Source of the DNA: Diplonema papillatum
Lineage: Eukaryota > Euglenozoa > Diplonemea > Diplonemida > Diplonemidae
Length of the DNA stretch: 64,000 nucleotides
Assembly (NCBI GenBank): GCA_030068145.1
Contig: JAPJBO010000603.1
Location: forward strand, 62,001 to 126,000
Direction: 5' to 3'
Made by a program: the position numbers and the translations under genes. Numbering within the stretch: position 1 is the first letter of the stretch; every line of letters begins with the position of its first letter. Below are positions 42,212 through 52,778 of the stretch, one piece after another. Below the pieces are notes generated by a model that was not told the origin of the DNA, made no database searches, and saw only the letters and a list, made by a program, of their open reading frames with translations.

Positions 42212-43527
42212 CAAAACTTCACAATCACTGGACCAGCACATGCAATGACAACGAGAGAGATAGAAGGAAGCCACGTCGGTTTACAATCCGGATCATGTCG
42301 GGCTTCTTGAGGAGATGAACCTGATACACCTCTGTCGTCACTTCTTCGCGGCAACACTGACTCTGAGTTCGTTCTAGCTGCTCTACGTACCCCACAGCCG
42401 CATGTGCAGTGGCTGCGGAGGTTCGTTGAACAGCGACAAATGAAACAACGTGAAGACGCCGCGTGCACAGAGTAGCAAGACGAGAGGCGGGGATTGAGGG
42501 AATGACAGGGGCTCGAACCGGCTTACGTGAGCGGGTGAACCCAGCAATGATTTTCTTCTTACATGAACCGAGGGCCTTGCAGCTTCCCGTTTATTTTGTT
42601 CGTGGTTCGCGGGAGCAATAAAACAGGTAGAGCTAAGACGACTGAAAGGTATCGCCTCCCAGCATTCTGTGTCTTGTCTTGGGGTGCGTGCTGAAGACCT
42701 TCGCGATTGATGAATGGGATCGTTTGCAGAGCGAGATGGATAGGGTGCCCACTCTGGTAAAGATGTACTCTTCGTTTTTCGTGATTTCGTTCTTTATCAC
42801 ACTGCGGATTTCGCGTACTGAGAGGACTTTCGGTCTCCCCGACCTTCGTTTGCTACTCTCACTGAGCTATTCCCCGGTTCGTCGGGGGTGGGGGTTGTAT
42901 GTTACGTTTCGGGCTTCATTTTAGACCCTGGGTCAGCGGCGCGAAGGTCTCGTCTCTTCTTCTTCCCGTGTGACGCCACGTTGGTACTGGTGACACTTTA
43001 CCACACTGTGCTCACGCGTGCATTCGTAAGAACAGGATCCCTGCGTTGTATGTACCGGTATCAAACCGGAACTTCTTGCACCATGCCCACGGCAGTGCAT
43101 CGTCCGTATCCGAGCTTGCCAAGGTGGGGTAGACGGGAAGAGAAGATTGACCGTTTACGCGCTGGCACCTTTCTGTCCCATTCTTCCAACCTTTTGGTTT
43201 CACACGTCTCGACAAACGGACGGGGGAAAAAAAAGAAGAAGAAAATAAAACAAGCGGGAGACGCGGAATCGTTAATCGAGGCATTGGGAGGAGAGAAAGA
43301 ATGAGGGGGGGGCGGGAGAAGTGCCGCAAGCGTTCGTGGTCATTCACGCCACCCTTTTCCTTCAAGGTTTTCTGATGTGAGGCGAAGATCAGAATCTACG
43401 GCTGGAGTGTACGACTCGTACTAAGGTTCTACCTCGATTTTGGCACCTGCGGTACCACACTGACCCAGTGGCTTCAACCTGTGGCACTGGTATTTGTGTC
43501 AAGAGGTGGCTGATGGTACGAGCATAC

Positions 43528-43570
43528 GAGCTTTCAGAATGCTTCGTGTCTCATTTGGCATCAAAACTGA
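43528..43570 (-). CDS. Possible 43-nt exon
   Basis: Codons for SVLMPNETRSILKA lie between gccctcctttcag and CTC|GTATGC. The plus strand has a longer competing frame here, so only one of the two can be right. Confidence 0.25.
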
Positions 43571-44371
43571 CTGAAAGGAGGGCACATATGTTACATCGAA
43601 TCGGTGTAGCGAGGACGGGCGTAGAGACCAGGTCTCGGACGAAGGAAAGGCCACGAACGCTTGCAACAATCGTTGTACTACGATGGCGGCTCAGTCACCG
43701 AGGAGGGCGCGCGCTCAAGAGAGGTCGTAAAAAAGCGCGAACGGTCCTCCGTTTCGCTCTTTTTCTCGTTTTCGGCGCTGGGACGGTGCCGTGGGTTGTT
43801 GTGCCTGCCATCGATTTGTATGATGAAAATAAACAGGGCGTATGCTTTTTCCGAAGCAGGACCAGTCGCCTTGAAATTCATGTTGAGAAAGACTTCTCGA
43901 GAGATCCCTAGACACGATATTGTTCGTGTGCATCGGAACTCGCCTGTTCTGATATGGTGGGCTGCATGTACGCTGCCGACCAATAAGTATTAGCACCAGC
44001 TCGTGCCGTAATGCGAGTTTCGTCGCTCTTGTATCTGCAGATGGTTGTCTATGGTACGCCCTCAAAGGGAAGACAGAATGCATCCATCGCAAAAGACAAC
44101 ATCAAAGCGCCCCAAATCATGGCACCTTGAATGTGCAAAAGCGACAACAGAGCTGGTGACTGGAACCTGTGCAGTGGCAAATGGCCCAAACAGTCTACGA
44201 CAAACCACTGTTCCATCTTTTGGCGGCTCCCGCATGCAGGTTGAGACGCTGCTCCGGAAAAAGACTTTATTCGTGATTGGGTCCCGCCTTACTCAAAGAA
44301 AACAACAACAAAAAAAGAAACGAACGCAGCGGCATGGTTTGTGGTTCCCTTGGGTGAACAAGGGAAAAGAA

Positions 44372-44765
44372 ACACTCGGAGGGCCCCAGTGCTTATTTCG
44401 ACGGAGGCTAGATAGGCATAAGCACAAATGTACATAAATGGGTCTTTTAGCTGAACGCTTACGCCCAGATTTTCCTGTTTTAGAGTGTAAGTTCACTTGG
44501 AGATTCGGGGCTTTATAGTTTCTGGGTTTCCATTTTTGTAAAGGTTCCTTTAAGGTATCGGATACTAGTGTCCGTATCGTATCTGCGGTAGTGGCAGTAC
44601 GTGTGCTTGTGCGTGTGTCTTAGTTGCCTATTGCCGACTATTTTTCAGAGTTGACCCCGAGGTTTATTGAGCGGGCTGCAGCACATTTCCTCCTTTGAAG
44701 CTTTGCAACTGGCGGCATCCCCAAGCATTTCCTACAATGCAGGTGCTTATTCAAAAAGAAAAGAG
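44372..44765 (+). mobile_element. SINE-like A-tailed repeat, interrupted copy
   Basis: The left part (44372-44480: gtgcttatttcgacggaggc, gctgaacgcttacgccc) and right part (44670-44765: ggctgcagcacatttcctcc, gcaggtgcttattcaaaaag) match the 225-bp repeat at 61992-62222. About 190 bp of another repeat family (gagattcgg, tatcgtatctgcgg) lies between them, so this copy was interrupted after it inserted. Confidence 0.65.
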
Positions 44766-45040
44766 ATCTGCGTTTTCGCAGTTTCTTCTTTTGCGGCCCA
44801 TTTTCCGTTTTTGAGGCTCCGGTTACCGTCAAGGCCGGAAGTTCGAAAGGCGAGGGGGTAAAAAAGTTTCTAAGGATCTCGCTTCTTGAAAGGAACGAGG
44901 CTGGGCGCTCGGCTGGCTCCCTCCCCGTGTCGTGGACCATTCGTTCTGCACAAAACGACGAGTTCGACGACCAGACTGCAGAAACAGGCCTTCGAAATCG
45001 ATCTGGTTTCCAGAGAGTTCTTTCCACGGACCCCGCATAC

Positions 45041-45100
45041 GATTCGTGCAAGATGACGACCGCCACGTGCCCGGCAAGAAGTTGCTCTTGCCAGTCATGT
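45041..45100 (-). CDS. Possible internal exon
   Basis: A 60-nt segment reads HDWQEQLLAGHVAVVILHE between cttaacctctag and TC|GTATGC, with a phase-1 start and phase-2 end. Composition is clearly protein-like, but no neighbouring exon is fixed. Confidence 0.4.
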
Positions 45101-46105
45101 CTAGAGGTTAAGTTCGCTTGAGATTCCGGTCTGTTAAATGGGTTCTCTTAGAGCAAGTAAGGGCTGTGTGGGTGTGGGGGTTTCTTGCGGAATCGCGCGA
45201 CTGCAAAGCGTGCAAAACATTTCCGGCGTTGGGGCCTGCACCAAGAAATACGAAGCGACCAGCACCACCTTGGTCAATGATGGTGAAAAACAATAGTGCA
45301 CTCGGTGCCCGTACAACGTTTGATGCGCAACCGCTGTTCCGGAAATGTTTCCTTCCGTTGCTGTAATGGTACACGACGGGGAGCAGCCAATGGCAGCCAG
45401 TAGAAGATGGAACTCAAGTCTTCCTGTGCTTGGCATCGAAGCCGTGCATTAAATTGAACAGGTGTACAAAAAAGGAACGAGGGACGGGATGCCACCTTCA
45501 AAGAAAAAAAAAGCATAATTTGTTTTTTGAAACTTTCGGAGATCTGTTTCTCTTACATGTGGGCGGGTTGGGGCGGGGAGAGTACTTGTGCAGTACTGCC
45601 TGCTGCCGCTCTCGCAGTCGAACGGGAGAGGGCAAAGGAAGAGATAGCATTGGCTTATTCTTCTGCTCTTTTCGTTCGTCGACATTTAAAAAAAAAACCG
45701 GTAGCTACGTCACATCATTCGGCACTGCCGCAACGCGGAGCGTGGGGGGAGAGAAAGCTATCGAACAAAGAGGCCTAAACCTAACGTCGACGCAAATGAG
45801 ATGAGCTTCGCTGGAAACGCTGGCCTAGCCCAAACGGGAAACGGGAGCAGTTAATTCGTTCTTCTATGGGCTTGGTACGCCAGGGAGCTAGGCAGGATCG
45901 GTTTTCAGGAGTGGTGGGAGCCCTTTTTGGTGCGATTGACTCCCCCACTAAAAAGCAACGCGAGCCCAGGAAAAAGAGACGATAGCGGGATTTCGCCCCA
46001 GTCCCGGCAATGGCTTCTGCTCTGCACCAATGCCGCACTACAAACGGCTGGTGGCAAATTCCGGGAAAAAAGAGCCTACATTCCTCTTCTTTTCGAATAC
46101 CGGCC

Positions 46106-46190
46106 CTAATTTAGCTCCTGGTTTCGCGCATCCATAGCCTTCATCTTTTCTTGCAACGCGTTCGCTTCCTTGGCACAGTTCTCAGTAGTG
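46106..46190 (-). CDS. Terminal exon of an unrecognised gene
   Basis: The frame ends in TAG at 46106 and reads ENCAKEANALQEKMKAMDAR near the C-terminus, a strongly charged amphipathic helix unlike the AT-rich surroundings. The acceptor is uncertain (one choice is within 46185-46200). Possible upstream exons include a 25-nt one near 46690-46714 bounded by ttctacag and GTG|GTATGC. Confidence 0.5.
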
Positions 46191-46361
46191 ACCATCCTCC
46201 CAACAGCCTCTCGGTATATGCCCGAGAGAGAGGAATGAAAGCAAGGAAGGCAACTCGAAACACTGTTCGCGTGTCCCCTGATAGCGTTCTGTTGCTTTGC
46301 TGGGTGGGTTCAGCATGGAGCCGCAGCTCTCTGCCGCTTCCTTTTTTTTTTTTTTTTAGAT

Positions 46362-46880
46362 TGAAAGTGCGTTTGAGAGCCCGGGATTTAATGTCACCGG
46401 GTGACCTTCGTCGTCGTTTTTGGTACTACGACAGGCGCCCTCCCGAAGGAGCCAGTAGGCAGGGCATTAAAAAAAGTCTTTGTGTTGTGTGTGTGTGGGG
46501 GCGGGGGGGTTCTGCGACGAACCGTTCCTCTAAGGAGCGGCCAATACACTTGTTTCTGCTTTTTTCCTCGCCTTCGGAAACCGTCGGAAAGTCTCTCCAG
46601 CTGCTCGACACTGATCCCAAATGTGTGTATGAGCGGTCGCAGGATGAGAGTGTCTCGAGCTCTATGACTACGCTACGCATACACCACTAGCCCCGTCCTA
46701 GCTACTATGCTGTAGAACCAAACCGCCACAGGAGGAGATGGGGCCGTTTTGTTGTTTCTTTAGAGAGTACGGGGTTTAACGTCTCCGGGTGCCCAGAAGT
46801 GACCCTGTCGAAGAGGTTCCTTCGAGGTATTACTTGTATGCGTATCGTATCTGCGGCTGTGGAAGTACTCGGTTTTGCCG
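46362..46880. repeat. Short dispersed repeat family with gagagcccgggattta
   Basis: gagagcccgggatttaatgt (46373) and gagagtacggggtttaacgt (46763) begin two copies, each followed by c(a/t)ccgggtg. Related sequence occurs at 37188 (gggagcccgggatttttgaa), 44495 and 45115, and the following part (aggttcctt..aggtat, gtatcgtatctgcgg) is shared by 44545-44600 and 46815-46860. Small and non-coding. Confidence 0.5.
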
Positions 46881-47787
46881 TACTCAGCAGCACTGGGTAA
46901 CACCGTCTTTCTCTTTGGTGTGAAACTTTGCAAACGACCATTGTACTGAACGTTTGGCATTCAGCTCGATGAGAGGTGAGTTCGCGGGGGGGTGGAAACA
47001 AGTTTTATGGTGTCGTCTTTTTTTATAGAACAGTAGTCGGAGTGAGGGGGGGGGGTCGTTGTATAATGGTCTAGCTTGAAGGGAATTGGAGAGGTTGAAA
47101 AAGGTTTTTGGGGTCTTCGTCGGTTTGTATTTTTTTTTTTTTTTTCGGTTTTTGTTTTTTTGTTATTATTTTTTTTCGGGGGTTCGCGTAACCCTTCTTT
47201 TCCGGAAGATAACGTTATCTTTTCTTTTCTCTCTGGCGCTCTTTTTCTCTCTATCTCTCTCTTTGGCTACCAAACGACTGTTGCGACCGACACCACGATC
47301 ACACCCGTATTGAATGTGACCAAGGGCTCCCCACGTTCTACATGTTGAGCAGGAGTTGCCATGTAGCCCGTACCGGTCTAAGCCTTCATTGTAACTTCCA
47401 TAATAGAGGGGGGGGGGGGGGCAATTCATTTCCTCGTGCCTCTGCATGCCAACAGAGGGGCTCTCAGCCAAGTTGCTGAGTGAGACGTGAGATTCGCAGC
47501 CTTCCATGACGATGAACTGCATGTTCCACCGAGGGTGGTGTTCCTGATTCATAAAAAAGCGGGGGTGAAAAACATAGTTAATGTTTAGGTTTTCAGGGGG
47601 GGGTGAGGGCGGAAACAGAAAGCCAAGGTTGAGATGGAACAAGGATAAACAGCAGGAGGAAATCGATTCGGCGCATACGCGGGCGCATTGCGGACATGTT
47701 GCCTTACAGACGGGCTGCAGCTCGAAACTCGTCTTTTCATTATATTTCTTCATTGAATGCTGCAAGAAGATAAGAACACGACGATAG

Positions 47788-47960
47788 AAAAAAAGACAGG
47801 CGCTTCGTTTTGTTTGTGCGTGCCGGTTGATCGTTTTCCCACTTGTATTTACCCTGTGTATATTCAGGTAAGGAATTCTGATCAACCACCAAAACACGCT
47901 GCTTACGTCTTTTTAGCCTGCACAAAACATTGTAGGGCAACCCGCAAGATTGTTAGTACT
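47788..47960 (+). mobile_element. 170-bp short mobile repeat, copy C
   Basis: Nearly complete and close to copy D. It includes ggttgatcg...gatcaacc, the tattcaggtaaggaattc junction and the ending cccgcaagattgttagtact. Confidence 0.75.
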
Positions 47961-48235
47961 AAAGAAAACAGCTTCGGGGCTGTTTCTGCACATCACTGTG
48001 GACGTTGCCCGTGCGAAAGACGAGAAGATTCTCGCAACACGTCGCCGGTTCTCTGCACTTCGCTATGGCGCTCCCCGGACTCCTACAAAAAACAAGCTGA
48101 TTCAAAAAAGAAAACGAAAAAAGAACCCACAGGAGCAAGCACACGCACGCACATGCACACTCGTGCTTCGGTGGGGAACCTATGATATGTTTTCGCAAAG
48201 AAAAGAGACTGAATAGGTGTAAAACAGGTGAGGAG

Positions 48236-49028
48236 ATGGGGAAACACTACCGCGCGAGCTGTGGCACCACGAATTGTGCAATGCAAAAAGTATTCACCAT
48301 GACGGCACAGTTTCACCACGTTGATTCTGTTCGCCCGTTTTTACACGAAGATCCTTTGATCTGAAACGACAACGGCAAGATGGTGCGTGCCGGTTGGTCG
48401 ATTTCCTACTTCGTTTTAGGCTAGAGACCATCAACCACCGAAACACGCTTGGCTACATCTTATATGCCGGAACGAATAGAGACACGTTCACCGACACAGG
48501 GCACGTGCTTCCTCCGCAGTTGACGCAGTTGAGGGCACATACTTTCGTTCCTGGCGCTGCAGCAAGCAAACGGTACTTCAACGAACATGAAACAAGTCCG
48601 TGAGATCACAGAGAAAAATGGAATGGTTGACTCGCAGCTCTTGGCAGACCCGAAGGATAGTCGGACACAAATGGGCAACGTTTTTTTTTGCTGAACGTCT
48701 TACGCCTGCCAAAACACAGTTTTACTTGTGTTTCGTTTTCCACCTTTGAGGTTAGCAACTAGCGACCTCGTTGAGTATTTCCAAAGCAGGTGCTTGTACA
48801 CGTCGTTGGTTCTTTACGGAAGGCTTAAACTTCCGCCAATCGTGAGCGCGAACACAAGAAGTCGAGTCAACTCATTCCTGTCAGAAAGAAAAAGCGAGGT
48901 TCCAGCAGGCGCACGGCTATCAATCCCGTTTCTTCTGTCAGGCAGAGATATCTACGAGGCAAGACAACTTGTTGTGGAACAGCCACCTTGCCGAAATGGA
49001 TGTTCTGAGACAGATGGGGCGTTCATAG
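48236..49028 (+). CDS. Small hypothetical protein, three exons (85 aa)
   Basis: Exons 48236-48289 (ATG; MGKHYRASCGTTNCAMQK), 48563-48679 and 48942-49028 all join in phase 0. Signals are AAA|GTATTC, ggcgctgcag, AAC|GTTTTT and cgtttcttctgtcag; the frame ends in TAG. The second exon reads ...MKQVREITEKNGMVDSQLLA and the third AEISTRQDNLLWNSHLAEMD, both charged and helical. The second donor is weak and lies against a partial copy of the SINE-like repeat that fills the intron. No homology recognised. Confidence 0.5.
48382..48480 (+). mobile_element. Partial 170-bp mobile repeat in intron
   Basis: Diverged fragment (gtgcgtgccggttggtcg, catcaaccaccgaaacacgc) lying in the first intron of the three-exon gene. 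Confidence 0.5.
48680..48810 (+). mobile_element. Partial SINE-like repeat in intron
   Basis: It matches the middle and right part of the A-tailed family: gctgaacgtcttacgcctgc, cttgtgtttcgt, agtatttccaaagcaggtgc, then cttgtac in place of an A tail. It begins with T9 directly at the intron donor of the neighbouring gene. Confidence 0.55.
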
Positions 49029-50787
49029 TGTTCTGTCTACAATCTCGTGCGCCTTGAGGATAGAGGAAAAATATTGGGGGGGGGGGGGGGGGGGGATGAA
49101 GTCCGCCTCTCGTCGCTGTGTTGAATCACCAAATAATAGGGGGCTGGAGGGCCGTGGCGTGTGCACGGAAAAAGCACGCAAACTGCCCTCAGACACAAGC
49201 ATGAGCTTTTTGTTCTGGAAGACTCACTGAGTACTACGACACAACGTGTCGCACGGCGTAGCAATTTCTCGTCAATGAATTTCCTGGTGTGACAAAGCGA
49301 GAAAGACAACCTTCGCACCAAACCATAGGGAAACTAAAAAAGAACTGCGTAGTTTTGTTCAACAACGACAACAACAAACGAACAAAAGGAAGGGAGGTCT
49401 TTTCGCAGGGCTGAGCTTTAGACCTCTTCTTTTTTTGTGTGGCAGGAAGAATTGCATTTTTCTTTTCTTGAGGAAGGGGCTTTCTGTTTCGTTCTTATTT
49501 CTCCCCCCGTTTTGTGTTTTTTGTGTTTCCGGCGAATATCTTTTTCTTTTTTTTTTGCAGAGGTCGTGACAGCCGCCGCCTCTCGGCGAACTAAGCTTCA
49601 CACCTCTCGTTCTCCGTTTTTCAGTTCGCTTTGTTTTCTATTCTTTTTGGCTTGCCATCCAGGGCTTCCACGTCTCGAGGCCGCCACACAGACACACACC
49701 ACTCTGTGTGTGCTTTACCTGTGCGGTATCGCACATTCGGGGAAGGCTCTTTCCGTTCTTCGAATGAACCCAACTTGTTCGGCTTCTCAACTGCGAAAGC
49801 CCTGTGTCGACTTGTATATATCTGAGTTGCACGGCTGCACATCTCGTTTTCAATGACTGCCTCAGTCGTAAATGGCGGAAGACTGGCTGACGACCAGCGG
49901 CGGACGGCGACGTTCTCGTACTTCGCCATGTTGCGTGGAATAGACAGTACAGTAGTGGCAACAGCCAAACAACAGGAGTTAACTGTACTGGCATACAAAA
50001 AAGTACCCTGTTGTTCATGAAATGCGAATCGTTTTGCCCCCTCTCTGCGGTGCTCGATGGTACGCACGTTCGCACCGCTGATCCAGCCAGCTTCCGCTTA
50101 ACAGCACTAAACATTCGTGTTGCGTGCACGCCGAGGGTGACGGTACGCTGTGGCTTGTGGGACGCAGCCGAAGCGAAGTACTGCGGAGGAGAGCAATTTC
50201 TCGACCGTGTGGACAAGCCTCTCACCTCTGCCTGCCATGGTATTGGACAACTGCGTACGCGTCACCCAAGGTATGACACACACCCCACCCCCCTTCTGGT
50301 GGAAGAAAAAGATGAAGAGAACGCACGAAGACGCCGTACCAGAAACAACTTCTGATGGCCCTTTTCAGTGCACCCGCAAAAATGGCGTGCGGCTCGAAGG
50401 CTTTCAGCCGCGCAATTATTAGGGGAGTTCCCGTTCAGCTTTTTTTTCCCTGATTATTTTTGTCAAGGCGCGTTGGTCGCACCAAGAATCCATCTTTCTT
50501 GGATAGATGAATGATGAGATTATATACTTCTCCACATCCACCCCCCCCTTCTTTTTTTTGGTTTTTTTTTGTCGTTTACCTTTGCGTTCGCTATGCGGGT
50601 TCGTCGCAGCTCAAAGCAAGCAGACTTCTGCCTTGTTGGCACAACGTCGGTTCTATCGGTTCACGGGGTTTTTGGCACAATCGAAGAACCTCGGACACAC
50701 ACGGTCAAGCCCCGCATAACAGACGCCTCGCCAAGTATTGTGGAGAATACGCGTTTTATGCGGGTGGTGCCGACATCGCCCAACCTA
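49029..50787. other. Low-complexity stretch
   Basis: A G20 run lies at 49077-49096 and many T and A runs follow. Open frames exist on both strands (for example 49638-50225 on the minus strand) but neither strand has consistent splice sites or coding bias. No gene called. Confidence 0.45.
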
Positions 50788-51239
50788 TTACAACAGGTTG
50801 TCGGCTGGCTTTAGTCCAACGAGTAAACCCGGCTGCCGTCGTGCGGTGCCAGCAGCGGAAAGCCCGATCGGTGGCATGCCGATGAGTTCGCCCAGAGGGT
50901 TTCGCCTGTGTGGTACTTCTGAAATTTAGACCAAGCTAATTCCTGTAATACGGTTGAAGAGAGAGTTCTATGACCGGCTTGCCCCGTCCCTTACATGTGT
51001 CACCTGGGTTACATCCTGTCGGTTTTGGGGGGAACAGTCGGAAACGACCTTTTCTGTCCCCACACCGCAATCCATGGTCAAATGTTACCCTCGCCTGTTG
51101 ATGATAAAGACATACCGCGGCAGTCACCCCACTCGAAATCCGACGAGTCAACGCCGTTGAACTTCGTGAACTCAACCTTCACATGCTTGGAACCCTCCAT
51201 CGCGGCTCTGATGGCGCGTGCGACAACAGGTCGGACCAT
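50788..51239 (-). CDS. Small hypothetical protein, two exons (84 aa)
   Basis: Exon 51239-51116 starts at ATG (MVRPVVARAIRAAMEGSKHV) and ends CGC G|GTATGT. Exon 50918-50788 follows tctaaatttcag, completes the Glu codon and runs to TAA (VPHRRNPLGELIGMPPIGLS...). Intron 197 nt. The first exon resembles a basic amphipathic targeting start and has well-balanced coding composition (VEFTKFNGVDSSDFEWGD). I do not recognise the family. Phase agreement and consensus signals support the model. Confidence 0.58.
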
Positions 51240-51339
51240 CGTCTTGTGCGTGCTTGTTCTACTCGCTTCTTTGGGGTTCTTGGCGACTCGGCCTTCTCCT
51301 TAGTATTCGCTTTTGTGTGAGGGAGTGTTGCGTGTGCGT

Positions 51340-51372
51340 GTGTGAGTGAGTGAGTGTGTGTGTGTGTGTTTA
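51340..51372. repeat. GT/GA microsatellite
   Basis: An alternating (gt)n and (ga gt)n run, with no coding role. Confidence 0.85.
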
Positions 51373-51951
51373 CTCTTTCGTGTCTAAAACGCTTCTAACG
51401 AGGACTGCTTTTCTGAAAACAATGAGGGTAGTGCGAGCGTGGTCCTGTTTCGGTTTGTTTGTATTTTTAAATCTTCTTCAGCTGGGATCAGGTTCCTCGG
51501 GCTCGAAACAGTTTGGGCTCATCGGTTTTTAATAGGGGGTCTCCATTGGGAGGGCAGGAGGTCTCCGAGACTTTCGAAGCAGCAGTCCCTGCCACAAGGT
51601 GCTTCATGGCGGTCTCTCGTGGTGGTTCGGGATACCCCAAGCGCCGTATTTCATATCCGTATCACACGGGGTCAGGCTTAGGCTTTGGGATTGTGGTAGG
51701 CTCGCATGTTTAACAGCGCGTCAATCATGAGCAGCTGAGATCGTTGAGAGTTTGATTTGATTCACCAACGCATGCACGCACTGTCTTACGACTGGAAGGG
51801 TGGACCAAACTGCCGTTTGGACCTCGGCCACGTGACAGGGAAGACAAGCAGCGGGCAAGATTAAAGCAACGCCGCCGTGGTCTGAGCAGCAAGCTGCCAA
51901 TGTCGGAAGGCACTCCCTAGATACGACGTCCATCTATTAATTGGATCGAAG

Positions 51952-52210
51952 TCAACTTGACACGTCACGCCACTCAAAACGTTGCTGTTTCATAAAACAA
52001 TCCACCTTTCAACACCTGCTTCCCCCCCTGGCGCCTATTCACGACCGGCTGTACGATGATGGCATGCGCAAGAAGGAGGTCCAACGAGAGTACGTGGGCA
52101 TCCAGAAGTCAGAGGAGCCGCCGTGCCTGCCGCCTCAAGAAGAATCAGTTTTACGAAGCCAACAAGACGTGAGAAAGTACCGCCGGCAGGAGATCCTCCT
52201 GAGAAACTAG
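51952..52210 (+). CDS. Terminal exon with RLYDD-type motif
   Basis: An open segment ending in TAG at 52208-52210 contains IHDRLYDDGMRKKEVQREY and a basic end (SQQDVRKYRRQEILLRN). The H-x-RLY-x(2-3)-x-x-R pattern is common in large alveolate and kinetoplastid cytoskeletal proteins, which suggests a similar role. The left boundary is uncertain: an in-frame stop lies just upstream and the only AG (gatcgaag) is weak. Upstream exons not found. Confidence 0.5.
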
Positions 52211-52451
52211 GGGGATACGGCCAGTGTACCGGCCCGATGTCAATACACACGATTCTACCACCCACGGACCATGCAGTGTAAATTTACGAGGGAGCCCAAG
52301 AGCCGTACTGCAAGGGAGATGCGCCAAATACTGAGGATGCAGAGCAGCCGATCCTGAATTTCTAGAGCTTGACGCCGACTACGCTGGATCCGAAAGACGG
52401 TGGAAAGGTGGACTGAGTCGTTCGCGACAGGCGTTTGGTGCAGGGCGGCCA

Positions 52452-52778
52452 CTAGTCATCCTTAGGCTTTGCTTCGATAGCAGTAGAGCGAGGTTTTGAC
52501 ACAAACCACAGAGCTGCGCCAAGGCAAAAGGAAGCAGCTGCCAGGCAGCTTTCATACATTTGTCGCCCCATGCACTGCATAGAACACAGCAATATTAGTT
52601 GGTACGCACCTCCTGGCGCGTAGGCACAAACAATGAATCCCACCACGGCTCTCGCGATGTTGCCGATGGCGTGTCTGCAGGCACCGTCAGGCATCCAGCA
52701 TGAGTCGTCTGCCGTGCCCGCCAACAACACAAACCCCGCCGCCAAGCCGGCCATTAGAAGGATCGTTGCGAATTGCAT
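52452..52778 (-). CDS. Small membrane protein (108 aa)
   Basis: ATG at 52778 to TAG at 52452. Three hydrophobic segments: about 3-20 (ATILLMAGLAAGFVLLAG), 41-68 (IARAVVGFIVCAYAPGGAYQ and on), and 83-98 (CLAAASFCLGAALWFV). The loop after the first is Cys-containing (CWMPDGAC) and the tail is charged (IEAKPKDD). An in-frame GTGCGT...tatgcag could be mistaken for a 35-nt intron, but splicing would end the frame at once. No family assigned. Confidence 0.55.
   Translation of the reverse strand: MQFATILLMAGLAAGFVLLAGTADDSCWMPDGACRHAIGNIARAVVGFIVCAYAPGGAYQLILLCSMQCMGRQMYESCLAAASFCLGAALWFVSKPRSTAIEAKPKDD

Larger units (their letters stand above)
42212..48235. other. Gene-poor, repeat- and homopolymer-rich region
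   Basis: Apart from the small exon candidates and repeats listed separately, I see no gene. A long minus-strand open frame (47897-47166) passes through G14 and T-rich tracts and the mobile repeat copy C, so I do not call it. T runs of 13-15 occur at 46342 and 47130; a G14 run lies near 47407. Confidence 0.45.

Noticed and set aside
42480-42540. Possible tRNA (ggctcgaacc, B-box-like on the minus strand)
   Set aside because: The T stem does not pair and no acceptor stem or anticodon arm can be drawn. The ggttcgagcc-like sequence near 54571 fails for the same reason.
47166-47897. 243-codon minus-strand frame
   Set aside because: Runs through G14 and T-rich tracts and into mobile repeat copy C; no consistent coding bias. 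Only a small part, near 47460-47560, might be an exon.
52578-52612. 35-nt intron in the small membrane protein gene
   Set aside because: Splicing it would cause an immediate stop, while the unspliced frame continues through a third hydrophobic segment to a charged end.
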